DNA from: Muricea muricata
Taxonomy: Eukaryota > Cnidaria > Anthozoa > Malacalcyonacea > Plexauridae
DNA: 64,000 nucleotides
Reading direction: 5' to 3'
NCBI GenBank assembly: GCA_963855995.1
Contig: OY979731.1
Coordinates: forward strand, 124,001 to 188,000
Shown: one piece after another, positions 19,405 through 33,956 of the stretch
How positions within the stretch are numbered: position 1 is the stretch's first letter
How the letters are laid out: each line of letters opens with the position of its first letter
Program-made: the position numbers and the translations under genes
Notes under the pieces: generated by a model
Seen by the model: the letters and a program-made list of their open reading frames with translations, nothing else
Databases searched by the model: none
Told to the model about the DNA's origin: nothing

Positions 19405-21989
19405 AGAAGGATTTGTAGCTTTGTTTTGGTATTTACATTTATTTTGGTATTTATTTAGAGTTATATCGGTTATTCAGCAAGAATCAAAGTCGCCCAAACT
19501 TATCATTGATTTATCGAGCTGATTTATTGGTATGTATACACATGGTTGAAATATAATAGTGTTAAAAATAATTAGTTGGGTATATTTTGAATAAGAATGG
19601 GAGGAAATGAAGAAGGATTTGCAAAGGATGGTTGAAACACAAGACGGATTGAAAAACATAAAAAAATTGATCTTATGGTCATAAAACAGCAGAGGGAGGG
19701 GATGTATATCACAAATGGTTTTGATATCGTGAAATAGCGTGGTTTAAGTTTATTTTATGGTTGCGTGTTATTAAGGTGTGCCCATATCATTGACGAGGGG
19801 TAGAAAATTGTTTATTATATAAAAATAATAAAATGGCCACAAAAATTTATTGATCTCGCTGGCTTCCTGTGCATTGATGTGAGCCAGACTGCAGAGTATG
19901 TCAACAGTGGCACCGAGATTTTTTAAAGAAAGAAAATTAGTGCACCTGGGGATTCGCTTTTTCCTGATTGTACACTTGAATTTGCTCCCAAAGGTCTAAT
20001 TTTAATATTTTTAACACATATTTTGTTACTTTTGCCCCTTAACTCACTCATGATCTGTGCTTGGCAACGGTTTTGTGCACCTGCACCTAAGATTTGTGCC
20101 TTCTCCGCACCCGAGATCTCCGCGAAAATTGCCATACTCTGCAGTCTGGGTGGTGAGTCACTTTGAGCAGGCAAATTGCAATGTATGGAGGAAGGAAGAT
20201 GACATGGGATTGAAATGTAGCATCGTAGTATTTGAATGCATGTAACCAGATTACAAAGCTTGCTGTGCATGGAGATGATCTTCCCTGTACACTTATGTAC
20301 GTGTCCGCACCAATATATAAGATACATACCAGACTGCATTCTGTGCACTCAACGCCGAAGATCTTGAGCGTGGATTAAGCAAAACGCAATTGCAAATATA
20401 GTAAATATTGATGTATCTTCGGCGTGCAATTTATATGGAATGCACTCTGGGATGCATACTATCTAGGTAAAAGTTTGCAAGAAAATGGCCCTATGGCCTT
20501 ACCATAATCATCCCCATAATTTATTGTATACAATAGCATCACTGGGTTACAGTGTGTGGATCTTGTTTGATATGTTGTAAACATAGATATAGGAGACCTA
20601 GATTGCTGACATATACCTGGCGCGCGTGACCCCAAATGGAAGAACCCAAAATGGGGTCACAACCTGGCAAAAAATTAGAAATAGTCTTACGAAAAACAGG
20701 TTTTTGGGCTTTTTTAGTCGTTTAACTGCTGCAAATCACCTTCAACTGGACTTTTTTGAAAATAAATTGCTAATGCGAAGGTTTTGAACCAGAAATGGGA
20801 TGAGGGGGCTAAACTAAAAATTGGAAGGAGTGGACGTTTGGACATTTACTAGAAGAGCATACTAAACAACCAATTGTCTACTCCAGAAATACTCCAGTGG
20901 AACATGACTCGCAGCAGTTAAACCATAAAAAAAGCTCAAAAACCTGTTTTTTGTAATACAATTCCTATAGTTTTTGCCTGGTTGCAACGCCATCTTGGAT
21001 TCTTCTGTTTGGAATCACGTGCGCTACGTATATGTCAGCATTCTGGGTCTCCTATATCTATGGTTGTAAAGACTGCTGTGTTCAGATTATGGGCTGATGA
21101 AAACGAAGGTGTAACATCCCCCCCCCCCATCATTGGGGCATTTGCCGTTCCTGATGTTCCCAAGGGGCGGGCATTTGTTGTTGGGAAAATTTAATGTGGC
21201 GGGGCATTTGATTCCACATGTGAGGGGACGGGGATTTGACCGTCTTGCTGTAAAAGATTTGGTTAAGCTAACATGAAATCTTTTGAACCTACACTCACTT
21301 TCCGCTGGCAATGTACTTGTTTGTTGTTACCAAAAATTTGTTTACAATTAAAAGTATCTATATCTTAAAGTCATAGCCTTTTGAAAAATAGTCCAATTTT
21401 TCTTAAAAATCTCACTTCTTGAGCAATATCGAAACTGCTAGTAGCTAGGATATCTAATTCAACCTTCAAATAATATTGAAAGTGGGGGATCTGATCAAGA
21501 CAAAATCCTAAAAGTCAAATGCCTGGTTATATGCCCGGGGAGGGGTTTACACCTTGATTTTGATCACCGCATTGGAGCTGCTATATGCTAGACATAACCT
21601 GAAGTAGCAGCAATAGAAAGTGTAAATTTATTGCACTGAGATTTTGCTCAGTTTGTACATTTCAGTTGAGTTTCTTTTATGACCCAGCATGCATTTCACA
21701 TTGCATCATTTCTTTTAGTATATGCTGGAAGCACAAGTATGAATTATGCAACAATGGCACGTCATAGGATCAGGATGTGTTCATGGTATGATTTCAAAAA
21801 TGCAAATATCTGTGTTAGTATATTTTTTGTTGAGATCCAAAATGCATAAGTTTAGGGATTACGTATATATTAGGCACGTGCATGGAGTTATATGCATGGG
21901 GATTGATTAGGGTTACACTATATCAGGCATGTGTGCATGGACAAACAAGTATGGGGATTGATTAGGTGTACATGATATCAGGGATGGGT

Positions 21990-22010
<21 letters not shown>
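19405..22010. repeat. Large duplicated unit, copy 2 (~2.6 kb)
   Basis: The second tandem copy of the 17190-19395 unit is longer because of extra sequence at about 20330-20460 and the foldback at 20575-21070. It ends in a CA dinucleotide run (21989-22018) next to the 31-bp array. Confidence 0.85.
20575..21070. mobile_element. Foldback element with ~160-bp inverted arms
   Basis: The left arm starts ACATAGATATAGGAGACC and includes GCTGACATATAC, AAACAGGTTTTTGGGC and GTTTAACTGCTGC. The right arm carries all of these inverted: GCAGCAGTTAAAC, GCTCAAAAACCTG, GTATATGTCAGC and TCCTATATCTATGG. Arms are about 80 percent alike by eye. No transposase is present. A piece of the same terminus (CATAGATATAAAAGACC) occurs near 22095 at the start of the 31-bp array. 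Confidence 0.8.

Positions 22011-22018
<8 letters not shown>
21989..22018. repeat. CA dinucleotide microsatellite
   Basis: About 14 CA units sit at the junction between duplicated copy 2 and the minisatellite region. Confidence 0.9.
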
Positions 22019-22022
<4 letters not shown>

Positions 22023-23930
22023 TGGACGCATGGATAAGTTAGGTGCACATATACTTTAACACACTCACTAACATTCATGGACAAGTTAGGTGTACATCAT
22101 AGATATAAAAGACCTAGATTGCAGACCTAGATACTAGATGCAATATACATGGACATATACTACACTAGATTATACATGCACATATACAACAAAACGTGCA
22201 TTATACATAAACATGTTCTGCACTAGATGCAATAATCATGGACATCTACTACATTCACACACACTTGCATGGACATATACTGCATTTACACACACTTGCA
22301 TGGACATATACTACACTTGCATCGACATATACTACACTTACCCCCACTTGCATGGACATATGATACATTTACACACACTTGCATTGATATATTCTACACA
22401 CACTTGCATATACATATACTGCACTTACAAACACTTGCGTGGACATATACTACAATTACACGCACTTGCGTAAACATATACTACAACTACAGACACTTGC
22501 ATGGACATATACTACACTTACACACACTTGCGTAAACATATACTACACTTACAAACAATCGTGTGGACATATACCACAATTACATACACTTAAGTGGACA
22601 TACATTACACTTAAACGCACATACTTAAACACACATGCATGGACATATACTCCACTTGCATCAAGATATACTACACTTATACACACTTGCGTCGACATAT
22701 ACTACAGTTACACACGGTTGCATCAACATATACTACTCTTGCACACACTTGCAAGGACATATACCACATTTACATACACTTGTGTGGACATATACAACAC
22801 TTACACACACTTGCATGGACATAAACTACACTTACACACATTTGCGTGGACATATACTAGACTCACACACTAGCATGGACATATACTACACTTACACACA
22901 CTTCCGTGGACATATATTACACATACACACACTTGCATGAACATATACTCCACTTGCATGGACATATACTACACTTACACACACTTGTGTGGACATATAT
23001 TAAACTTACACAAACTTGTGAGGACACATACTACACTTGCATGGACATATACAACACTGGCACACACTTGCATGAAATAATACTACACTTGCACACAGTT
23101 GCATCAAGATATACTGCACTTACACACACTTGCATGGAGATATACTAGACTTACACATACTTGCATTGACATATACTACACTTACGTGGACATATATTAC
23201 ACATACACACACTTGCGTGAACATATACTCCACTTGCATGGAGATATACTACACTTGTACACACTTGCGTCGACATATACTAGACTTACACACACTTGCA
23301 TGAACATATACTACACTTACACACAGTTGCATCAACAGATACTACACTTGCACACACTTGCAAGGACATATACTTCACTTGCACACACTTGTGTGGACAT
23401 ATATTAAACTTACACACACTTGTGAGGACACATACTTCACTTGCATGGAGATATAGTACACTTGTACACACTTGCATGAACATATACTACACTTACACGC
23501 AGTTGCATCAACATATACTACACTTGCAAGGACATATACTTCACTTACACACACTTACGTGGACATATATTAAACTTACACACACTTGTGAGGACACATA
23601 CTACACTTGCATGGACCTATACTACACTTACACATACTTGCATAGACATGTATTGCACATACACACACTTGCGCGAACATATACTCAACTTGCATGGACA
23701 TGTACTACACTTACAAACACTTGCATGGAGAGATACTACACTTATACACACTTGCGTCGACATATATTAGACTTACACACACTTGCATGAACATATACTA
23801 CACTTGCACACACTTGCAAGGACATATACTTCACTTACACACACTTGCATTGACATATACCACATTTACATACACTTGTGTGGAAATATATTAGACTTAC
23901 ACACACTTGCATGAACATATACTACACTTG

Positions 23931-24780
23931 CACACACTTGGATGGACATATACTAGACTTACACACACTTGTGTTGACATATACCGCATTTACATACACT
24001 TGTGTGGACATATATTAAACTTACACAGACTTGTGAGGACACATACTACACTTGCACACACTTGCGAGGACATATACTAGACTTATACACACTTGCACAC
24101 ACTTGCATGGACATATACTACACTTAGAGACACTTGCGACGACATATATTAGACTTACACACAGTTGCATCAACATATACTAGACTTACACACAGTTGCG
24201 TTCACATATACCACATTTACATACACTTGTGTGGACATATATTAAACTTACACACACTTGTGAGGACACATACTACACTTGCATGGACATATACAACACT
24301 TACACACATTTGCGTGGACGTATACTAGACTTACACACTAGCATGGACATATACTACACTTACACATACTTGCATAGACATATATTAATTACACTTGCAT
24401 GGAGATATACTACACATATACTACCTTTGCACACACTTGCAAGGACATATACTGCACTTACGCACCCTTGCGTGGACATATATTACACATAGACACACTT
24501 GCGTGAACATATACTCTACTTGCATGGAGATATACTACACTTATACACCCTTGCGTTGACATATACTACACTTACACACACTTGCATGAACATATACTAC
24601 ACTTACACGGACATATACTACATTTACATACACTTGTGTGGACTATATTAAACTTACACACACTTGTGAGGACATGTATTACACATACACACACTTGCAA
24701 GGACATATACTGCACTTACACACATTTGCCTGGACATATATTACAAGTACACACACTTGCGTGAACATATACTCCACTTG
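23931..24780 (+). repeat. 850-bp segmental duplication inside the 31-bp array, copy 1
   Basis: It matches 24781-25626 almost base for base. The only clear difference is 4 extra bases near 24387 (TATTAATTACAC against TATTACAC). Neighbouring units are far less alike, so this block was duplicated recently. Confidence 0.9.
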
Positions 24781-25626
24781 CACACACTTGGATGGACATA
24801 TACTAGACTTACACACACTTGTGTTGACATATACCGCATTTACATACACTTGTGTGGACATATATTAAACTTACACAGACTTGTGAGGACACATACTACA
24901 CTTGCACACACTTGCGAGGACATATACTAGACTTATACACACTTGCACACACTTGCATGGACATATACTACACTTAGAGACACTTGCGACGACATATATT
25001 AGACTTACACACAGTTGCATCAACATATACTAGACTTACACACAGTTGCGTTCACATATACCACATTTACATACACTTGTGTGGACATATATTAAACTTA
25101 CACACACTTGTGAGGACACATACTACACTTGCATGGACATATACAACACTTACACACATTTGCGTGGACGTATACTAGACTTACACACTAGCATGGACAT
25201 ATACTACACTTACACATACTTGCATAGACATATATTACACTTGCATGGAGATATACTACACATATACTACCTTTGCACACACTTGCAAGGACATATACTG
25301 CACTTACGCACCCTTGCGTGGACATATATTACACATAGACACACTTGCGTGAACATATACTCTACTTGCATGGAGATATACTACACTTATACACCCTTGC
25401 GTTGACATATACTACACTTACACACACTTGCATGAACATATACTACACTTACACGGACATATACTACATTTACATACACTTGTGTGGACTATATTAAACT
25501 TACACACACTTGTGAGGACATGTATTACACATACACACACTTGCAAGGACATATACTGCACTTACACACATTTGCCTGGACATATATTACAAGTACACAC
25601 ACTTGCGTGAACATATACTCCACTTG
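24781..25626 (+). repeat. 850-bp segmental duplication, copy 2
   Basis: The adjacent direct copy of 23931-24780. The junction lies within a shared CACACACTTG-GATGG unit, consistent with unequal exchange or replication slippage between minisatellite units. Confidence 0.9.
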
Positions 25627-28600
25627 CATGGACATATACTGCACTTATACACACTTGCGCCGACATATACTGCACTTACGCACCCTTGCGTGGACATATA
25701 CTCCACTTGCAAGCACTTGCATGGAGATATACTACACTTATACACACTTGCATCGACATATATTAGACTTACACACACTTGCATGAACATATACTACTCT
25801 TGCACACTATTGCGTTGACATATACCACAGTTACATACACTTGTGTGGACATATATTAAACTTACACACACTTGTGAGGACACATAGTACACTTGCGTGG
25901 ACATATACAACACTTGCATGGAGATATACACACTTGCGACGGCATATATTAGACTTACACACAGTTGCATCAACATATACTAGACTTACACACAGTTGCA
26001 TTCACATGTACCACATTTACATACACTTGTGTGGACATATATTAAACTTACGCACACTTGTGAGGACACATGCTACACTTGCATGGATATGTACCACACT
26101 TACATGGAAATAAACTACACTTGTACACTCTTGTGTCGACATATACTAGACTTACAAACACTTGCATGAACATATACTAGACTTACACACACTTGCGTTG
26201 ACATGTATTACACATACACTGACTTGGGCGAAGATCTACTCAACTTGCATGGACATATATTACACTTGCAAGGACATATACAACACTTAGACACATTTGC
26301 ATGGACATATATTACAGGTAGACACACTTGTGTGAACATATACTCCACTTGCATGGAGATATACTACACTTACACACACTTGCATGAACATATGCTAGAC
26401 TTACACACACTTGCAAGGACATATACCACATTTACATACACTTGTGTGGACATATATTAGACTTACACACACTTGCATGGACATACACTAGATTTACACA
26501 CTAGCATTGTCATATATTACACATGCACACACTTGCATGGAGATATACTACACTTATACACACTTGTGTGGACATATATTAGACTTACACACACTTGCAT
26601 TGACATATACCACATTTACACACACTTGTGAGAACATATACTAGACTTGCATGGACATATACTGCACTTACACACACTTGCGAGGACATATATTACACAT
26701 ACACACACTTGCGTGAACATATACTCAACTTGCATAAACATATACTAGACTTACACACACTTGCATGGACTTATACTACACTTATACACACTTGCGTCGA
26801 CATATATTAGACTTACACACACTTGCATGAACATATACTACACTTGCAAGGACATACTGCACTTACACATACTTGCATGGACATATATTAAACTTGCACA
26901 CACTTGTGGGGACACATACTACACTTGCATGGACATATACTACACTTACACATACTTGCATAGACATATACTACACTTACACACACTTGTGTGGACATAT
27001 ATTAAAGTTGCATGGAGATATACTACACTTATACACACTTGCGCCGACATATACTACCTTTGCACACACTTGCAAGGACATATACTGCACTTACGGACAC
27101 TTGCGTGGACATATACTTCAAGTACAGACACTTGCATGGACATATACAACACTTACACACACATGCATGGACATAAAAAACACTTACACACATTTTCGTG
27201 GACATATACTAGACTTACACACTAGCATGGACATATACTAGACTTACACATACTTGCATAGACATATACTACACTTACACACACTTGCGTGGACATGTAT
27301 TACAAATACACACAGTTGCATGAACATATACTACACTTGCAAGGACATATACTACACTTATACACACTTGCGTCGACATATAGTAGACTTACACACACTT
27401 GCATGAACATATAGTACACTTGCAAGGGCATATACTGCACTTACACACAGTTGCATCAACATATACTGCACTTGCACACAGTTGCAAGGACATATACTGC
27501 ACTTACACACACTTGCATGGGCATATACTAGACTTACACACACTTGCGTGAACATATGCTCGACTTGCATGGACATATGCTACACTTATACACACACACA
27601 CACTTGCGTGAACATATACTCCATTTGCATGGACATATACTACACTTACACACAGTTGCATCAACATATACTGCACTTGCACACAGTTGCATCAACATAT
27701 ACTGCACTTACACACAGTTGCATCAACACATACTGCACTTACACACACTTGCATGGAGATATACTGGACTTACACATACTTGCATTGACATATACTACAC
27801 TTACGAATACGTGGACATATATTACACATACACACACTTGTGTGAACATATACTCCACTTGCATGGAGATATACTACACTTGTACACACTTGCGTCGACA
27901 TATACTAGACTTACACACACTTGCATGAACTTATACTACACTTACACACAGTTGCATCAACAGATACTACACTTGCACACACTTGTGAGGACACATAGTT
28001 CACTTGCATGGAGATATACTACACTTGTACACACTTGCATGAACATATACTACACTTACACACAGTTGCATCAACATATACTACAGTTGCACACACTTGT
28101 GAGGACACATAGTTCACTTGCATGGAGATATACTACACTTGTACACACTTGCATCAACATATACTACAGTTGCACACACTTGTGAGGACACATACTTGCA
28201 TAGACATGTATTACACATACACACACTTGCGTGAACATATACTCAACTTGCATGAACATATACAACACTTACACACATTTGCGTGGACATATACTAGACT
28301 TACACACTAGCATGGACATATACAACACTTACACATACTTGCATAGACATATACTACACTTACACTTGCATGGAGATATACTACACTTATACACAGTTGC
28401 GCGGACATATACTACCTTTGCACACACTTGCAAGGACATATACTGCACTTACGCACACTTACGTGGACATATATTACACGTAGACACACTTGCGTGAACA
28501 TATACTCGACTTGCATGGAGATATACTACACTTATACACCCTTGCGTTGACATATACTACACTTACACAGAGTTGCATGAACATATACTACACTTGGAAG

Positions 28601-31600
28601 GACATATACTGCACTTACAGACACTTGCATGGACATATACTAGACTTACACACACTTGCGTTGACATATACCACATTTACATACACTTGTGTGGACATAT
28701 ATTAGACTTACACACACTTGCATCAACATATACTACACTTGCATGGACATAAACTACACTTACACAAATTTGCGTGGACATACACTAGATTTACACACTA
28801 GCATTGACATATATTACACATGCACACATTTGCATGGAGATATACTACACTTATACACACTTGTGTGGACATATATTAGAGTTATACACACTTGCATGAA
28901 CATATACTACACTTGGACACACTTGCAAAGTGATATAGTAGACTTACACACACTTGCATTGACATATACCACATTTACATACACTTGTGAGAACACATAC
29001 TAGACTTGCAAGGACATATACTGCACTTACACACACTTGCGAAGACATATATTACACATACACACACTTGCGTGAACATATAGTCAACTTGCATGGACAT
29101 ATACTAGACTTACACACACTTGCGTGGACTTATACTACACTTATACAGACTTGCGTCGACATATATTCGACTTACACACACTTGCATGAACATATACTAC
29201 ACTTACACACAGTTGTATCAACATATACTACACTTGCATGGACATATACCACACTTACACACACTTGCATGGACATAAACTACACTTAGACATACTTTGA
29301 TAGAGATATACTACACTTACACAGACTTGTGTGGACATATATTAAAGTTGTATGGAGATATACTACACTTATACACACTTGCGCCAACATATAGTACCTT
29401 TGCACACACTTGCAAGGACATATACTGCACTTACGCACAGTTGCGTGGACATATACTTCAAGTACAGACAGTTGCATGGACATATACAACACTTATACAC
29501 AGATGCATGGACATAAAAAACACTTACACACATTTTCGTGGACATATACTAGACTTAAACACTAGCATGGACACATACTTGCATAGACATATACTACACT
29601 TACACACTCTTGCGTGGACATGTATTACAGATACACACACTTGCAAGGACATATACTGCACTTACACACATTTGCCTGGACATATATTACAAGTACACAG
29701 AGTTGCGTGAAGATATACTCCACTTATACACAGTTGCATCGACATATATTAGACTTACAGACACTTGCATGAACATATAGCGCACTTACACGCAATTGCA
29801 TCAACATATACTACACTTGCACACACTTGCAATGACATATACCACATTTACATACACTTGTGTGGACATATACTGCAGTTACACACACTTGCATGAACAT
29901 ATACCACACTTACAGACACTTGCATCAACATGTACTACACTTGCGAGGACTTATACTACACTTATACACACTTGCGAGGACATATATTGGACTTACACGC
30001 ACTTGCATGGACATATAGTAGACTTATAGATACTTGTGTTGAGATATACCAGGTTTAGATGAAGTTGTGTGGACATATATTAAACTTACACACACTTGTA
30101 AGGACACATACTACACTTGCATGGACATAAACTACACTTACGCAAATTTGCGTGGACATACACTAGATTTACACACTAGCATTGTCATATATTACACATG
30201 CAGACACTTGCATGGAGATATACTACAGTTATACACACTTGTGTGGACATATATTAGACTTATACACACTTGCATGAACATATACCACACTTGCAGAGAC
30301 TTGCAAGGTCATATACTAGACTTACACACACTTGCATGGACATATATTAAACTTGGACACACTTGTGGGGACACATAGTACACTTGCACGGACATATACC
30401 ACACTTACACGGACATATACCACACTTACACACTAGCATTGACATATACTACACTTATACACACTTGTGCGAAGATATACTACCTTTGCACACACTTGCA
30501 AGGAGATATACTGCAGTTACGCACACTTGCGTGGACATATACTTCAAGTAGAGACACCTAGATGGACATAAAAAACACTTACACACATTTTCGTGGACAT
30601 ATACTAGACTTACACACTAGCATGGACATATACTAGACTTACACATACTTGCATAGACATATACAACACTTACACACACTTGCGTGGACATGTATTACAC
30701 ATACACACACTTGCATGAACATATACTACACTTATACACAGTTGCATCGACATATATTAGACTTACACACACTTGCATGAACATATAGTACACTTACACC
30801 GAGTTGCATCAACATATACGACATTTACATACACTTGTGTGGAGATATATTAGACTTACAGACACTTGTATCAACATATACAGTTGCATAGACATGTATT
30901 ACACATACACACACTTGTGCGAACATATACTGAGGTTGCGTGGACATATAGTAGAGTTACATGGAGATATATTAGACTTACAGAGACCTGCATGAACATA
31001 TAATACACTTGCAGACGCTTGTGAGGACATATAGTACACTTACAGATACTTGGATAGACATGTATTACACATACAGACACTTGCGCGAACATATACTCAA
31101 CTTGCATGGACATATACTGCACTTATACACACTTGCATGAACATATACTACACTTACGCACAGTTGCATCAAGATATAGTACACTGGCACACACTTGCAA
31201 GGACATATATTAAACTTGGAGACACTTGTGGGGAGACATACTACGCCTGCGTGGACATATACCACAGTTATACACACTTGGATGGACATATACTACACTT
31301 AGACAGACTTCTGTGGACATATATTAAAGTTGGATGGAGATATACTACACTTATAAACACTTGCGCCGACATATACTAGTTTTGCACAGACTTGCGAGGA
31401 CATATACTGCGCTTACGCACGCTTGCGTGAAGATATACTTCAAGTACAGACACTTGCATGGACATATACAACACTTACACACACATGCATAGACATAAAA
31501 AAGACTTACACAGATTTTCGTGGACATATACAAGATTTACACAGTAGCATGGTCATATACTAGATTTGCACATACTTGCATGGACATATACTACACTTAC

Positions 31601-32354
31601 ACAGACTTGCGGCGATATATACTACCTTTGCACACACTTGCGAGGACATATACTGGACTTAGACATATATTACAAGTACACACAGTTGTGTGAAGATATA
31701 CTCCACTTGCATGGACATATACTGTACTTATACAGAGTTGCATCGAGATATATTAGACTTAGACACACTTGCATGAACATATACTACACTTGCAAGGACA
31801 TATACTACATTTATACACACTTGCGTCGACATATACTAGACTTACGCGTAGTGTCATTGATATATATTACACATACACATAGTTGCATGGAGATATAGTG
31901 CAGTTGTACACACTTGGGTGGACATATACTAGAGTTAGAGACACTTGCATGAACATATACCACACTTGCGAGGAGACATACTACAGTTACACATAGTTGC
32001 ATAGAGATGTGTTACACATGCACACACTTGTGCGAACATATACTCAACTTGCATGGACATATAGTACACGTATAAACAGTTGTGTGGAAATATATTAGAG
32101 TTAGAGTTGGATGAACATATAGTACAGTTGCAGACACTTGGATGGAGATATAGTACACTTACACATACTTGCGTAGACGTGTATTACATATACAGACAGT
32201 TGTGCGAACATATGCTGAACTTGCATGGAAATATATTAGAGTTACACAGACTTGCACGAACATGTGTTACACTTGCATGGAGATATAGGACAGTTGGGCA
32301 CAGTTGCATGGAGATATACTAGACTTAGACACATTTGCATAAGTTAAGTTTGTG

Positions 32355-32420
32355 CGGAGAATATGGTCCTGATTGGGCGTTTGAAGGGTGTGGGTGTAAT
32401 TGGTGGAGGAATATTTTTTA
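32355..32420 (+). repeat. Junction sequence J, copy 1
   Basis: GAATATGGTCCTGATTGGGC, then GTTTGAAGGG and GGAGGAATATTTTTTAG. It is related to the stretches at 38102-38170 and 38441-38492, and lies exactly between the 31-bp array and the tetranucleotide array. Confidence 0.85.
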
Positions 32421-32429
32421 GTTTGAGAA

Positions 32430-32554
32430 AAGTTAATGTAAGATAACTAAACTAAAGTGAAGTAAACTAAACTAGAGTAAACTAGGTAACTAACTATGTA
32501 GGTAACTAACTAACTAACTGACTAAATAAGTAAGTAAGTAACTGACTAATTTAC

Positions 32555-32585
<31 letters not shown>

Positions 32586-33008
32586 CTAAGTAACTAAGTA
32601 AGTAAGTAACTAACTAACTAAGTAACTAACTAACTAAGTAACTAACTAACTAAGTGACTAAGTAAGTAACTAAGTAACTAAGTAACTAACTAAGTGACTA
32701 ACTAAGTAAGTAAGTAAGTGACTGACTAAGTGACTAACTAAGTAGCTAGGTAACTAACAAACTAACTTACTAACTAACTAACTAACTGGCTAGCTAGTTA
32801 GCTAAGTAAGTAACTAGCTAACTAACTAACTAACTAAGTGAGTAAATAGGTAAGTAACTAAGTAGGTAACTAACTAAGTAACTAAGTAAGTAACTAACTA
32901 ACTAACTAAGTAACTAACTAACTAACTAAGTAAGTAAGTAAATAGGTAAGTAAGTAAGTAACTAACTAAGTAGGTAACTAACTAAGTAACTAACTAAGTA
33001 AGTAAGTG

Positions 33009-33039
<31 letters not shown>

Positions 33040-33472
33040 GAGTGAGTAACTAAGTAAAGAAAGTGATTAAACTAACTAAGTAAGCTAACTTAACTAACTA
33101 AGTAGACTAAGTAAGTAAAGTAAGGAACTAACTGGCTGACTAAACTAAAGTGCGTAATTAAGTAACTAACTAAGTAAGGAAACTGACTGAAGTAACTAAG
33201 TAAAGTAACTAACTAAGTAACTGAGTGAGTAAGTGAGTGAGTAAGTAAGTGACTAAGTAAATAACTAAGTAAAGAGACTGATTAAACTAAGTAAGTAAGC
33301 TAAGTAAGTAAACTAAGTAACTTAACTAAATAAGTGAACTGACTAACTGGCTAAACTGAAGTACGTAACTAAGTAACTAACTAAGTAGACTAAGTAACTA
33401 AGTAACTAAGTGAGTAGGTAACTAACTAACTGAGTAACTAAGTAAGTAACTGACTAACTAACTAAGTAAGTG

Positions 33473-33505
<33 letters not shown>

Positions 33506-33795
33506 GTAGGTAAGTAAGTAACTAGCTAACTAAGTAACTAATTAACTAACTGACTGACTGAGTAACTAAGTAACTAACTAACTAACTAAGTAACTAACTA
33601 ACTAATTAACTAACTAACTAACTAAAGAAACTGACTAAACTAACTAAGTAAGCTAATTAGCTAAAGTAAGTGGCTTAACTAACTAAGTAAAGTAAGTAAG
33701 TAAAGTAACTAAGTAACTAGACTAGAGTACGTAAGTAACTAACTAACTAAGTAAGTAAAGTAAATGGAGTAACTAAACTAAATAAGTAAACTAAC
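32430..33795 (+). repeat. AACT/AAGT tetranucleotide array
   Basis: About 1.37 kb of four-base steps, mostly TAAC and TAAG with occasional TGAC and TAGC, interrupted by 5-6-base steps (AAACT, AAAGT). No coding content. Confidence 0.95.
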
Positions 33796-33796
33796 C

Positions 33797-33948
33797 AACC
33801 CATGCACCCACGTACCCACCCACCCACCCACCCACCCACCCACCCACCCGCCCACCCGCCCACCCGCCCGCCCATCCACCCGCCCGCCCATCCACCCGCC
33901 CGCCCACCCACCCACCCGCCCGCCCACCCACCCACCCGCCCACCCACA
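33797..33948 (-). repeat. CCCA/CCCG tetranucleotide array (G-rich - strand)
   Basis: About 150 bp of ACCC/GCCC steps. The - strand is runs of GGG every fourth base, which is suitable for G-quadruplex formation. The Gly-Trp-rich - strand frame across it is an artefact. Confidence 0.95.
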
Positions 33949-33956
33949 AGGAAAAA

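Larger units (their letters stand above)
22120..32340 (+). repeat. 31-bp minisatellite array, ~10.2 kb
   Basis: About 330 units of 31 bp. Each starts TTGCATGGACATATAC and ends ACACTTACACACAC, with point variants (GTGTGGACATATATTAAAC, GCATGAACATATACTAC, GCAAGGACATATACTGC). Because 31 is not a multiple of 3, the array reads as a 31-residue cycle (THTCMDIYYTYTHLHGHIL ...) passing through all three frames. That explains many open frames of 60-213 codons here; they are not genes. Towards 30000-32340 the units become more divergent, with more G in place of C. Confidence 0.95.

Noticed and set aside
22138..32322. Tyr-Thr-His-Leu-rich frames on both strands
   Set aside because: They are the three-frame reading of a 31-bp minisatellite. 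No independent evidence of coding.
22120..32340. CRISPR-like array
   Set aside because: Units are contiguous without unique spacers, and the genome is eukaryotic.
33747..33947. Gly-Trp-rich 66-codon frame on the - strand
   Set aside because: A pure by-product of the CCCA/CCCG tetramer array.
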